Assembly (NCBI GenBank): GCA_903933765.1
Contig: CAIZLI010000199.1
Coordinates: forward strand, 1-11,497
Direction: 5' to 3'
Origin: an uncultured Bacteroidota bacterium
GTDB lineage: Bacteria > Bacteroidota > Bacteroidia > Chitinophagales > Chitinophagaceae
DNA: 11,497 bases
Position numbers and translations under genes: made by a program. This document shows positions 1-6,658 of this stretch, piece by piece. Position 1 is the first letter of the stretch. Each line of letters opens with the position of its first letter. The notes below the pieces were generated by a model. That model had not been told where the DNA came from. It saw only the letters and a program-made list of their open reading frames with translations, and searched no databases.

Positions 1-2
1 TA

Positions 3-1211
3 GAAAAGAAAGCGGCCAGGATAGAATCTGAATTAGCCAGTATTGATAAAGCAAAAAATACCTTTAGAAAAGAATTAGAGTGGATGCGTAAGCAGCCAAA
101 AGCAAGGACAACTAAAAGTAAAAGCAGGCAAGATAATTTTTACGAAGTAGAAGCTAGGGCAAAACAAAAAATTGAAGACACCAATTTGCAATTGGATATG
201 AAGATGACCCGATTGGGGGGTAAGATTATCGAAGCCATTAAAGTATACAAGTCATATGGAGACCTAGTTGTACTAAAAGGCTTTGATTATACCTTTAGTA
301 AAGGAGAGCGCATTGGTATTGTAGGTAAGAATGGTGTAGGAAAATCTACCTTCTTACAAATTCTACAAGGATTGACCATGCCAGATAGTGGTAAAATCAA
401 TGTAGGCGACACCATTGTCTTTGGTCATTTTTCTCAAGAGGGGCTTACCTACAAAAAGGACATGCGCGTGATTGAATACTTAAAAACATTTGCTGAGCAG
501 TTTCCTTTGGCAAGTGGTGGCACATTGAGTGCAGCGCAATTCTTAGAATTATTTTTATTCACACCAGACAAACAGTATACTTATTTAAGTGCTTTGAGCG
601 GAGGGGAGAAGAAAAGACTTCAACTATTAACCATCTTGTTTAAAAATCCTAATTTTTTAATCCTAGATGAACCGACCAACGATTTAGACCTTCCAACTTT
701 GGCGGTATTAGAACAGTTTTTAATTGATTTTGCGGGTTGTGTATTATTGGTATCGCATGATCGTTACTTCATGGATAAATTGGTGGACCACTTATTTATA
801 TTTGAAGGGGATGGTGTGATTCGCGACTATCCTGGTAATTATACACAGTTTAGGATTTTAGAAAAAAGCAAACAGAACTATGCTGCTGTAAGTTCTGATA
901 TCACCACACAGGTAGAGCATGAAGTCAAGCCTGCTGCTATATCCGTATCGAATACAACAAATGAGGCAGCCATTGAAAATGCCCCAAAGAAAGTAGCGGA
1001 AAAAATGTCTTATAAAGAAAAACTAGAACTAGAGCAGTTGAATAAGTCGATGCCTGAACTAGAAAGTAAAAAGGTGACACTCACTCATGAATTGAACAAT
1101 AGTACTGGAGATTACACTTCAATCACTGCGCTAAGTGCCCAACTGGCTTCGGTTACAACCGAATTAGAAGCTGCAGAATTAAGATGGTTGGAGTTAAGTG
1201 AAAAACTATAG
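3..1211 (+). CDS. uup: ABC-F family ATPase, Uup type (5' end outside the window)
   Basis: ABC-F proteins are soluble twin-ATPase proteins that act at the ribosome (or, for Uup, also influence DNA and ribosome functions) rather than in transport. The reading frame is open to the left edge, so the 402 visible codons lack the start and the first ATPase domain. The visible part begins in the charged inter-domain linker (ELEWMRKQPKAR, then TKSKSR), continues into the second ATPase domain with Walker A GKNGVGKST (about base 324-350), signature LSGGEKKR (about 595-618), Walker B LILDEPTNDLD (about 658-690) and the H-loop SHDRYF (about 752-769), and ends in a lysine/glutamate-rich coiled coil (KMSYKEKLELEQLNK onward, from about base 1003). 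That C-terminal coiled coil is the feature that separates Uup from EttA-like members. The ATG at base 84 lies inside the linker and is not a true start. No transmembrane segment is seen. A hairpin terminator follows. Family certain; the uup name is fairly sure. Confidence 0.92.
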   Translation, partial: EKKAARIESELASIDKAKNTFRKELEWMRKQPKARTTKSKSRQDNFYEVEARAKQKIEDTNLQLDMKMTRLGGKIIEAIKVYKSYGDLVVLKGFDYTFSKGERIGIVGKNGVGKSTFLQILQGLTMPDSGKINVGDTIVFGHFSQEGLTYKKDMRVIEYLKTFAEQFPLASGGTLSAAQFLELFLFTPDKQYTYLSALSGGEKKRLQLLTILFKNPNFLILDEPTNDLDLPTLAVLEQFLIDFAGCVLLVSHDRYFMDKLVDHLFIFEGDGVIRDYPGNYTQFRILEKSKQNYAAVSSDITTQVEHEVKPAAISVSNTTNEAAIENAPKKVAEKMSYKEKLELEQLNKSMPELESKKVTLTHELNNSTGDYTSITALSAQLASVTTELEAAELRWLELSEKL

Positions 1212-1240
1212 GTCGTTCGTTTTTTCTAAAAAATGAGGCC

Positions 1241-1271
1241 TAGGTCTCCTATAATTGAGGCCTAAGTTTTT
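1241..1271 (+). terminator. intrinsic terminator after the ABC-F gene
   Basis: The 8-bp stem taggtctc (1241-1248) pairs with gaggccta (1257-1264), with one G-U wobble and an 8-nt loop. It is followed closely by the run of five T at 1267-1271. It lies 30 bp after the ABC-F stop codon, as expected for a Rho-independent terminator. The block tgaggccta also occurs twice as a direct repeat (1234-1242 and 1256-1264), so a competing pairing of the two self-complementary aggcct copies is possible. Confidence 0.6.
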
Positions 1272-1301
1272 GACATGATTTTATTGATAGAGGTAATTTA
1301 G
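1269..1301 (+). promoter_or_regulatory. candidate promoter of the HTH regulator gene
   Basis: TTTG at 1269-1272 (also readable as TTGACA, 1270-1275) is followed after 21 bp by TAATTTAG at 1294-1301, one mismatch from the Bacteroidota -7 consensus TAnnTTTG. The spacing is one base longer than usual. Transcription would start near 1306-1309, inside the inverted repeat that follows. The box is imperfect and no start site has been measured, so this is tentative. Confidence 0.35.
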
Positions 1302-1331
1302 TAATACGATAAAGCAATCAATATCGTATTA
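1302..1331. promoter_or_regulatory. inverted-repeat operator candidate upstream of the HTH gene
   Basis: Two perfect 10-bp arms, taatacgata (1302-1311) and tatcgtatta (1322-1331), are separated by 10 bp. The half-site centres are 20 bp apart, two turns of DNA, which suits a dimeric helix-turn-helix protein binding one face. The element lies 25 bp before the ATG of the HTH gene and directly downstream of the candidate -7 box, so a bound protein would block transcription. It has no trailing T-run and is not a convincing terminator. Autoregulation by the product of the next gene is an inference. Confidence 0.6.
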
Positions 1332-1355
1332 AATAAACATCTAAATATTTTTATC

Positions 1356-1799
1356 ATGAAACCAATCGAAAGAATCGCAGTCTTTATTCATTGCAAAAAG
1401 ATTACACCACATGCTTTTGAGCAAAAAATTGATTTGTCCAATGGCTATTTTTCAAAACAATTAAAACATTTAGGATCGGTAGGATCAGACATCTTAATTA
1501 AGATCTACCAAGCCTATCCAGAACTTGATATTTTATGGGTGCTAACTGGGGAAGGACAGATGCTAAAAGAGGCAGGACAACAAGGTCATCAAATAGACGA
1601 TACTATTTTGGAAGATTTCACCAATAAGTACACAAGTGAAAGCAAGAAATTAAAAAAACTTGAAAACGATTTTGATAAACTCCAAACTTCATTAAGTGAC
1701 AAGGAGAAAATCATTGGCTTATATGAATTCATGTTAAATGGAAATCCCCCGATCACTAGTAGCAGCAGTAGTAGTAGTGTAAAAAGGATGGATGCTTAG
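1356..1799 (+). CDS. small helix-turn-helix transcriptional regulator with coiled coil and poly-serine tail
   Basis: A 147-residue protein of the short Bacteroidota regulator type that resembles XRE/CI-like repressors. The N-terminal 70 residues form the HTH unit: a helix around IERIAVFIHCKKITPHAFEQ, the turn and recognition region LSNGYFSKQLKH, and the family hallmark YPELDILWVLTGEGQML (about 54-70), where other members have a 'LNWLLTGEG' version. Residues about 90-127 are rich in Lys, Glu and Leu and probably form a coiled coil for dimerisation. The tail is odd: seven consecutive serines (135-141) coded by AGT/AGC repeats, then VKRMDA. The ATG is taken as start because no earlier start fits and the inverted repeat lies just upstream; there is no Shine-Dalgarno sequence, normal for this phylum. 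The gene stands alone, between two terminators. Its targets are unknown. No phage genes lie nearby in the window. Confidence 0.85.
   Translation: MKPIERIAVFIHCKKITPHAFEQKIDLSNGYFSKQLKHLGSVGSDILIKIYQAYPELDILWVLTGEGQMLKEAGQQGHQIDDTILEDFTNKYTSESKKLKKLENDFDKLQTSLSDKEKIIGLYEFMLNGNPPITSSSSSSSVKRMDA
1758..1778 (+). repeat. AGT/AGC trinucleotide repeat coding a seven-serine run
   Basis: Seven in-frame codons, AGT-AGC-AGC-AGT-AGT-AGT-AGT, near the 3' end of the HTH regulator gene. Slippage would add or remove serines without shifting the frame, so length variation between strains is likely and harmless to the fold. Confidence 0.85.
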
Positions 1800-1843
1800 T
1801 GGTATCCAAAGGTAGAAGTAATGGCAGATCTGCTATTCTGAAT

Positions 1844-1883
1844 AAATTAGAGCGGCGCTTCAACTGAAGCGCCGCTCTAATTT
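1844..1883. terminator. bidirectional terminator between the HTH gene and gcvP
   Basis: A perfect 18-bp inverted repeat: aaattagagcggcgcttc (1844-1861), loop aact (1862-1865), gaagcgccgctctaattt (1866-1883). The core is GC-rich and the outer four to five pairs are A on one side and T on the other, so on either strand the hairpin ends in a T-rich tract. It sits between two convergent genes, 45 bp after the HTH stop and 31 bp after the gcvP stop, and can serve both. Confidence 0.9.
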
Positions 1884-1914
1884 GGAATCTATCTTAATCT
1901 ATTTTTTAGATCAT

Positions 1915-4764
1915 TTATGCATAAGAAGCTACTGGCTCACAAGTACAAACAAGGTTTCTATCACCATGCGTATTGTTTACACGTGCTACTGTTGGCCAAA
2001 ATTTATTCAACGCAACATAAGGAAGAGGGAAAGCAGCTTCTTGTCTTGTATAACTATGTGCCCATTCATTGGCGCAAATCACATGTTGTGTATGTGGTGC
2101 ATTTTTCAATGGATTGTCAATCTTATCAAAACGGCCAGTTTCAATCGCAACAATTTCTGCATGTATTGCTAACAAAGCATCACAGAAACGATCTAATTCT
2201 GCCATATCCTCACTTTCTGTAGGCTCAATCATGATGGTGCCTGCTACAGGGAAACTCATGGTAGGTGCATGGAACCCATAATCGATTAAACGTTTAGCCA
2301 CATCTTCTGCTTCAATACCTGCAGTTGATTTGAATGGTCTTAAGTCAATAATGAATTCGTGTGCGCATGTGCCATTCTTGCTAGTATATAAAATAGTGTA
2401 TGCTTTCTCTAATCTTGATTTCATATAGTTGGCATTCAAAATGGCATAGCTAGTTGCTAATTCCAATCCTTTAGCACCTAACATCTTGATATAAGCATAA
2501 CTAATCAATAAAATACTTGCAGATCCTAATGGTGCACCACTCACCGCATTGGTGGCGTCTCCATTCTTGATATGACCTGGTAAGAAAGGTGCTAATTTAT
2601 CATTCACACAAATTGGTCCAACACCTGGCCCACCTCCACCATGTGGAATGGCAAATGTTTTATGTAAATTCAAGTGACATACATCCGCTCCAATATTGCC
2701 AGGGCTTGTTAAACCAACTTGTGCATTCATATTGGCGCCATCCATATAAACCATACCACCATTTACATGAATGGTATTACAAATGTCCATGATGGTTTCT
2801 TCAAACACACCATGTGTAGATGGATAAGTCACCATCAATGCACCTAAATGATCTTTATGCTGAATGGCTTTTTCTGTAAGGTCGGCAACATCAATATTAC
2901 CAGCAGCATCACATGCTACGACCACGACTTTAAAGCCTGCCATCACCGCACTTGCAGGGTTGGTACCGTGCGCACTAATAGGAATCAAAACAATATTTCT
3001 GTGTGCTTCATTTCGGGCTGCATGGTAAGAACGAATGGTCAATAGACCTGCATATTCACCTTGTGCACCACTATTAGGTTGTAAACTACATGCAGTGAAA
3101 CCAGTCGTTTGACATAAATAAGCACTTAGCTCTTTTACAATCTCTTGATAGCCGATGGTTTGATTTGCTGGTGCAAATGGATGTAATCCACCAAAACAAG
3201 GCCAACTTACTGGAATCATTTCTGTCGCAGCGTTCAATTTCATGGTACAACTACCAAGACTAATCATGCTTGTATTTAAAGAAAGGTCTTTATTCTCTAA
3301 TTGCTTGATGTAGCGCATCATTTGTGTTTCACTATGATGTGTATTGAATACTGGATGTGTTAAGTAGTCGCTAGTTCTAACCAATTGCGCAGGGATAGCT
3401 GCATTTTTAATTGAAGCATTCAATGCCTGCGCTTTTTTACCTGTCAATGTTTCAAACAATTGCACAATGGATTGAATGTCTTTTACAGAAGTTGTTTCAT
3501 CTATACTGATAGACACAGTTCCATTTGCAAAATAATTGAAGTTGACAGCATGTTTATTTGCAAGCTCAAATAATTTATGCGCATCAAAACCTGTTAGGTG
3601 CAATGTGTCAAAATAAAATTCATTCACTTGTTGAACACCTAGACTTTCTAATTGTTGCGCCAATCCTTGTGCCAATGCATGCACCCTTGAAGCGATGGCT
3701 TTTAATCCATCTGGTCCATGGTACACTGCATACATCACAGCCATGTTGGCAAGTAATGCTTGTGCGGTACAAATATTTGAAGTTGCTTTTTCGCGTTTAA
3801 TATGTTGCTCTCTAGTTTGCAATGCCATTCTTAATGCACGGTTGCCTTGTGCATCTATGCTTACACCAATCAATCTTCCCGGCATACCTCTTTTGAATGC
3901 ATCTTTGGTTGCAAAATATGCAGCATGTGGTCCGCCAAATCCCATCGGCACACCAAATCTTTGTGTGTTACCTACAGCCACATCTGCATTGAGTTCGCCT
4001 GGACTTTTTAGTACAGTCAATGAAAGTAAATCTGCTACTAAAATCACCATACCACCTGCTTGGTGTACTTGGTCTATAAAGCTCGTATAGTCTTGTATTG
4101 CACCATTGGCATTTGGATATTGAAGGATGGCACCAAAGAAGGTACCGTCAATCGCAGCAGTCTTAAAATCACCTGTCACTAATTCCACACCAATAGGTGT
4201 TGCTCTAGTTTGTAATACAGAATGTGTTTGTGTAAAGATGGCTTCGTCCACAAATAATTTTGGTTGACTAATCACATCAGATTTATTGATATGATTAAAA
4301 ATCATCGCCATCGCTTCTGCAGCTGCAGTCGCTTCGTCTAATAAAGATGCGTTTGCAATGTCCATTCCAGTCAAATCGGAGATCATGGTTTGAAAGTTCA
4401 ATAAACTTTCTAAACGGCCTTGTGCAATCTCTGCCTGATAAGGGGTGTATTGTGTGTACCAACCTGGATTTTCAAAAATATTTCTTAGGATCACAGAAGG
4501 TGTGATCGTACCATAGTAACCTTGTCCGATAAAATTTTTCGCAACAATATTTTTTTCACCAATGGCTTTAAGTGATTGCAACATTTCAAACTCGGTCAAT
4601 CCCTCAGGAATCTCCATTGGTTTTGTTAAACGAATATTTGCAGGTACAATTTTGTCAATTAATGCTGCTAAAGTATCCACTCCAACTGCCTTCAACATTT
4701 TTGCACTATCTACTGGATTTGGGCCAATATGTCTTTGGATAAATTCTGCGCCATTTGGATTCAT
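1915..4764 (-). CDS. gcvP: glycine dehydrogenase (decarboxylating), P-protein of the glycine cleavage system
   Basis: The PLP enzyme that decarboxylates glycine and passes the aminomethyl group to the lipoyl arm of the H-protein; cytoplasmic. From the chosen start it is 949 residues, close to the roughly 957 of E. coli GcvP, so it is the single-chain form and not the split GcvPA/GcvPB type. Visible hallmarks are RHIGP near the N-terminus, YTPYQAEIAQGRLESLLNFQ and LLDEATAAAEAM in the first half, and in the second half HLNLHKTFAIPHGGGGPG, whose lysine (codon 2659-2661, residue 702) matches the PLP-binding lysine of the family (K706 in E. coli). The frame extends to a GTG at 4797, but that codon is part of a TATATTTG promoter box, so the ATG at 4764 (MNPNGAEFIQRHIGP) is preferred and also fits the family N-terminus. 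gcvT and gcvH are not nearby. No glycine riboswitch is seen in the short leader. Confidence 0.97.
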   Translation of the reverse strand: MNPNGAEFIQRHIGPNPVDSAKMLKAVGVDTLAALIDKIVPANIRLTKPMEIPEGLTEFEMLQSLKAIGEKNIVAKNFIGQGYYGTITPSVILRNIFENPGWYTQYTPYQAEIAQGRLESLLNFQTMISDLTGMDIANASLLDEATAAAEAMAMIFNHINKSDVISQPKLFVDEAIFTQTHSVLQTRATPIGVELVTGDFKTAAIDGTFFGAILQYPNANGAIQDYTSFIDQVHQAGGMVILVADLLSLTVLKSPGELNADVAVGNTQRFGVPMGFGGPHAAYFATKDAFKRGMPGRLIGVSIDAQGNRALRMALQTREQHIKREKATSNICTAQALLANMAVMYAVYHGPDGLKAIASRVHALAQGLAQQLESLGVQQVNEFYFDTLHLTGFDAHKLFELANKHAVNFNYFANGTVSISIDETTSVKDIQSIVQLFETLTGKKAQALNASIKNAAIPAQLVRTSDYLTHPVFNTHHSETQMMRYIKQLENKDLSLNTSMISLGSCTMKLNAATEMIPVSWPCFGGLHPFAPANQTIGYQEIVKELSAYLCQTTGFTACSLQPNSGAQGEYAGLLTIRSYHAARNEAHRNIVLIPISAHGTNPASAVMAGFKVVVVACDAAGNIDVADLTEKAIQHKDHLGALMVTYPSTHGVFEETIMDICNTIHVNGGMVYMDGANMNAQVGLTSPGNIGADVCHLNLHKTFAIPHGGGGPGVGPICVNDKLAPFLPGHIKNGDATNAVSGAPLGSASILLISYAYIKMLGAKGLELATSYAILNANYMKSRLEKAYTILYTSKNGTCAHEFIIDLRPFKSTAGIEAEDVAKRLIDYGFHAPTMSFPVAGTIMIEPTESEDMAELDRFCDALLAIHAEIVAIETGRFDKIDNPLKNAPHTQHVICANEWAHSYTRQEAAFPLPYVALNKFWPTVARVNNTHGDRNLVCTCEPVASYA

Positions 4765-4796
4765 TTCGACGGAATTGAAAGGGTTAAAAATTGGCA

Positions 4797-4804
4797 CAAA
4801 TATA
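4797..4804 (-). promoter_or_regulatory. -7 box of the gcvP promoter
   Basis: On the minus strand this reads TATATTTG, an exact match to the Bacteroidota -7 consensus TAnnTTTG. Transcription would begin about 4790, giving a leader of about 25 nt before the ATG at 4764. The expected -33 position (about 4825-4827) reads TTT rather than TTG, so the upstream element is weak. Confidence 0.5.
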
Positions 4805-4827
4805 GGCTTTTAGTGCCGCCTTAAAAA

Positions 4828-4866
4828 GGGAAAGCTTGATAAAAGCACTCGAATGGGGAAAGCTTG
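4828..4866. repeat. 11-bp direct repeat in the divergent promoter region
   Basis: gggaaagcttg occurs at 4828-4838 and again at 4856-4866, 28 bp apart. The first copy borders the -33 region expected for gcvP. The TTG that ends the second copy is the -33 element of the opposite promoter. The position of each copy suggests a shared binding site or a local duplication; which protein would bind is unknown. Confidence 0.6.
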
Positions 4867-4894
4867 TGGATGAGGGCTAAATAGTTTACTTTTG
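4864..4894 (+). promoter_or_regulatory. promoter of the YkgJ-type gene
   Basis: TTG (4864-4866), 20 bp, then TACTTTTG (4887-4894): an exact match to the Bacteroidota -33/-7 arrangement. Transcription would start at about 4899-4902, only a few bases before the ATG at 4904, so the message would be leaderless or nearly so. Confidence 0.6.
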
Positions 4895-4903
4895 TCATCT
4901 ATT

Positions 4904-5383
4904 ATGCAAGCAAACACTGAACACTTATACGATACGCCCGCTCCGGAACAGCTTAAAAAATTTCAGAACTTTCTTAAAAGGGTGGATAAGCGTGTTATTT
5001 TAAAGCAATTGCCAGATTTGCATGAAGCTGCTTTTGAGAAAATCGATTGTTTAGATTGTGCAAGATGTTGCAAAAATTATTCCCCAAGATTCAAAATGCC
5101 AGACATTAAAAGAATCAGTAAATACATGGGGATGAAAGAGACTGCTTTTATAGATCAGTATTTAAGTATGGACGAAGAAGGTGACTATGTTTCTAAGACA
5201 AGACCTTGTCCTTTTTTAGGCAATGACAATGCATGTAGCATTTACGACCATCGTCCAACAGATTGTCAAAGGTTTCCTTACACAGACGAGGATGTTTTTT
5301 TTAAACGTATTCCTATTACAATGAAAAATGCAGAGTTCTGTCCTATCGTGCACGATGTCATGAATGCACTCATTGCGAAATAA
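4904..5383 (+). CDS. YkgJ family cysteine-cluster protein
   Basis: A 159-residue soluble protein of the YkgJ (zinc- or iron-chelate-binding, CxxCxxCC) family, whose biochemical role is not established. Eight cysteines are visible: C49, C52, C55 and C56 in the signature CLDCARCC, then C102 (RPCPFL), C111 (ACSIYDHRP), C121 (TDCQRFP) and C146 (FCPIV). This spacing is the standard family pattern and suggests a bound metal ion or iron-sulfur cluster. No signal peptide or membrane segment is seen. The frame could be extended to a TTG at 4892, but that TTG is inside the -7 box of its own promoter, so the ATG at 4904 is preferred. It is divergent from gcvP and its stop codon directly abuts the stop of the convergent MFS gene. 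The family assignment is firm; the function is not. Confidence 0.9.
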   Translation: MQANTEHLYDTPAPEQLKKFQNFLKRVDKRVILKQLPDLHEAAFEKIDCLDCARCCKNYSPRFKMPDIKRISKYMGMKETAFIDQYLSMDEEGDYVSKTRPCPFLGNDNACSIYDHRPTDCQRFPYTDEDVFFKRIPITMKNAEFCPIVHDVMNALIAK

Positions 5384-6637
5384 TTAATATTCCATTTCTT
5401 TTAGTTTAGGAGCTTTAAACCATGTGGTGATCACCACTAAAATAGTCATCACGCCTCCGAATACGACCGATGGAATTACACCCATCGCTTTTGCTGCCAA
5501 TCCACTTTCGAATTGCCCTAATTCGTTACTACTATTGATGAACATAGAATTCACCGACATCACCCTGCCACGCATATGACTCGGTGTTTTGAGCTGAACA
5601 ATGGTACCTCGAACAATCATACTAAATCCATCTAAAATACCACTCATTAACAATGCGACAAATGAGATCCAAAATATTTTAGACAATGCAAAGACAATGA
5701 TACAAACACCAAATCCGGCGACTGCAAGCAATAATTTTTTTCCTTGTTTTTGTGTAACAGGGTACAATGTAATGAGAATAATAATCAGCATCGCACCAAT
5801 ATCAGTCGCTGCATTGAGCCAGCCAAAACCAATTGGACCTACTTTTAAGATATCTCTAGCAAATACGGGTACCATTGCGACTGCACCACCAAAAAGAACT
5901 GCAAATAAATCCAATGATAAGGCGCCCAATAATTCTTTTGTATTTAAAACAAAACGCAATCCTTCTTTCACACTCTCTAGCGGTTTTTGTTCCACCACGG
6001 TTGGGTGAGGAGGCTTTGCAGTAATTTTTTGTATAAAGAAAAAGCCAATTGCCACCAAAGAGACCACAAGGATTAATGAGCCATGAATGCCAAAGCCTGC
6101 AATCATAAATCCAACACTTGCGTGCCCTACCACAGAGGCGCTTAGCCACATGCCTTGACTCCAAGTAGTGGCATTTTGTAATAAATTTTTTGGGACTATT
6201 TCACCCACCAAGGTTCCAAAACCAGGTCCTGTAAATGAACGAATGACGCCAGTACAAAAGATCACGAAATAGATCACAATTGCTATTTGCAGGTTGCCTA
6301 AATGTGCTCTGCCATAGGCCGATGATAAGAGTAATAAACTAATTGCACAAATAAAGTAGAGTGCAACGCCTCTTAAAATGATTTTTCTTTTCTCGCTTTT
6401 ATCAATCACATGGCCAGCATACAAAGCAAGTGATACAGCAGGAATCACTTCAGCTAAACCAATCAAACCAATGGCAAAAGGTTCGTTGGTTAACTCATAA
6501 ATCCACCAGCCTACCAATGTGCCCATCATCCTTAAGCCCATGATAAATAAAAAACGCCCAATCATTAAATTCCTAAACTCAGGTATCCTTAAAGCTGCAA
6601 ATGGATCTTTGGTTAGTTGTTGTGCATTTTGCTCCAT
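5384..6637 (-). CDS. MFS transporter, probable EntS/MFS_3-like exporter
   Basis: A 417-residue integral inner-membrane protein of the major facilitator superfamily. It opens with a short cytoplasmic lead (KDPFAALRIPEFRNL, typical of the MFS_3/EntS-like branch), then about 12 hydrophobic helices. The loop after the second helix carries GHVIDKSEKRK, a version of MFS motif A (G-x3-D-x2-G-R-R/K). A central basic loop (about 205-225, KITAKPPHPTVVEQKPLES) separates the two halves. The substrate cannot be read from sequence; related proteins export siderophores or drugs, or are uncharacterised. It begins 21 bp after the stop of the deoxynucleoside kinase gene with no hairpin or promoter box between, so it is probably the last gene of the folK-kinase-MFS transcript. 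Its stop codon is immediately next to that of the convergent YkgJ-type gene, with no terminator visible. Confidence 0.88.
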   Translation of the reverse strand: MEQNAQQLTKDPFAALRIPEFRNLMIGRFLFIMGLRMMGTLVGWWIYELTNEPFAIGLIGLAEVIPAVSLALYAGHVIDKSEKRKIILRGVALYFICAISLLLLSSAYGRAHLGNLQIAIVIYFVIFCTGVIRSFTGPGFGTLVGEIVPKNLLQNATTWSQGMWLSASVVGHASVGFMIAGFGIHGSLILVVSLVAIGFFFIQKITAKPPHPTVVEQKPLESVKEGLRFVLNTKELLGALSLDLFAVLFGGAVAMVPVFARDILKVGPIGFGWLNAATDIGAMLIIILITLYPVTQKQGKKLLLAVAGFGVCIIVFALSKIFWISFVALLMSGILDGFSMIVRGTIVQLKTPSHMRGRVMSVNSMFINSSNELGQFESGLAAKAMGVIPSVVFGGVMTILVVITTWFKAPKLKEMEY

Positions 6638-6658
6638 AACAGTATTAATGGGGTGAAC

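Noticed and set aside
1356..1799. HTH gene as a phage repressor or part of a toxin-antitoxin pair
   Set aside because: No phage, integrase or partner gene is adjacent; the flanking genes are uup and gcvP and both sides are closed by terminators.
1824..1833. 10-bp palindrome gcagatctgc after the HTH gene
   Set aside because: Short, without associated promoter or T-run; plausible by chance and weaker than the adjacent 18-bp hairpin.
1882..2281. Overlapping plus-strand open frames opposite the 3' end of gcvP
   Set aside because: They lie fully inside gcvP on the other strand, and their products are rich in Cys, His and Trp without family resemblance.
3695..4090. 131-codon plus-strand open frame within gcvP
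   Set aside because: An antisense shadow of the gcvP codon pattern; no promoter or family motif.
4765..4903. Glycine riboswitch in front of gcvP
   Set aside because: The predicted leader is only about 25 nt, too short for a glycine aptamer, and no conserved aptamer core was seen.
5601..6164. Open frames on both strands inside the MFS gene
   Set aside because: The MFS frame explains the region with clear membrane helices; the others have low-complexity, unfamily-like products.
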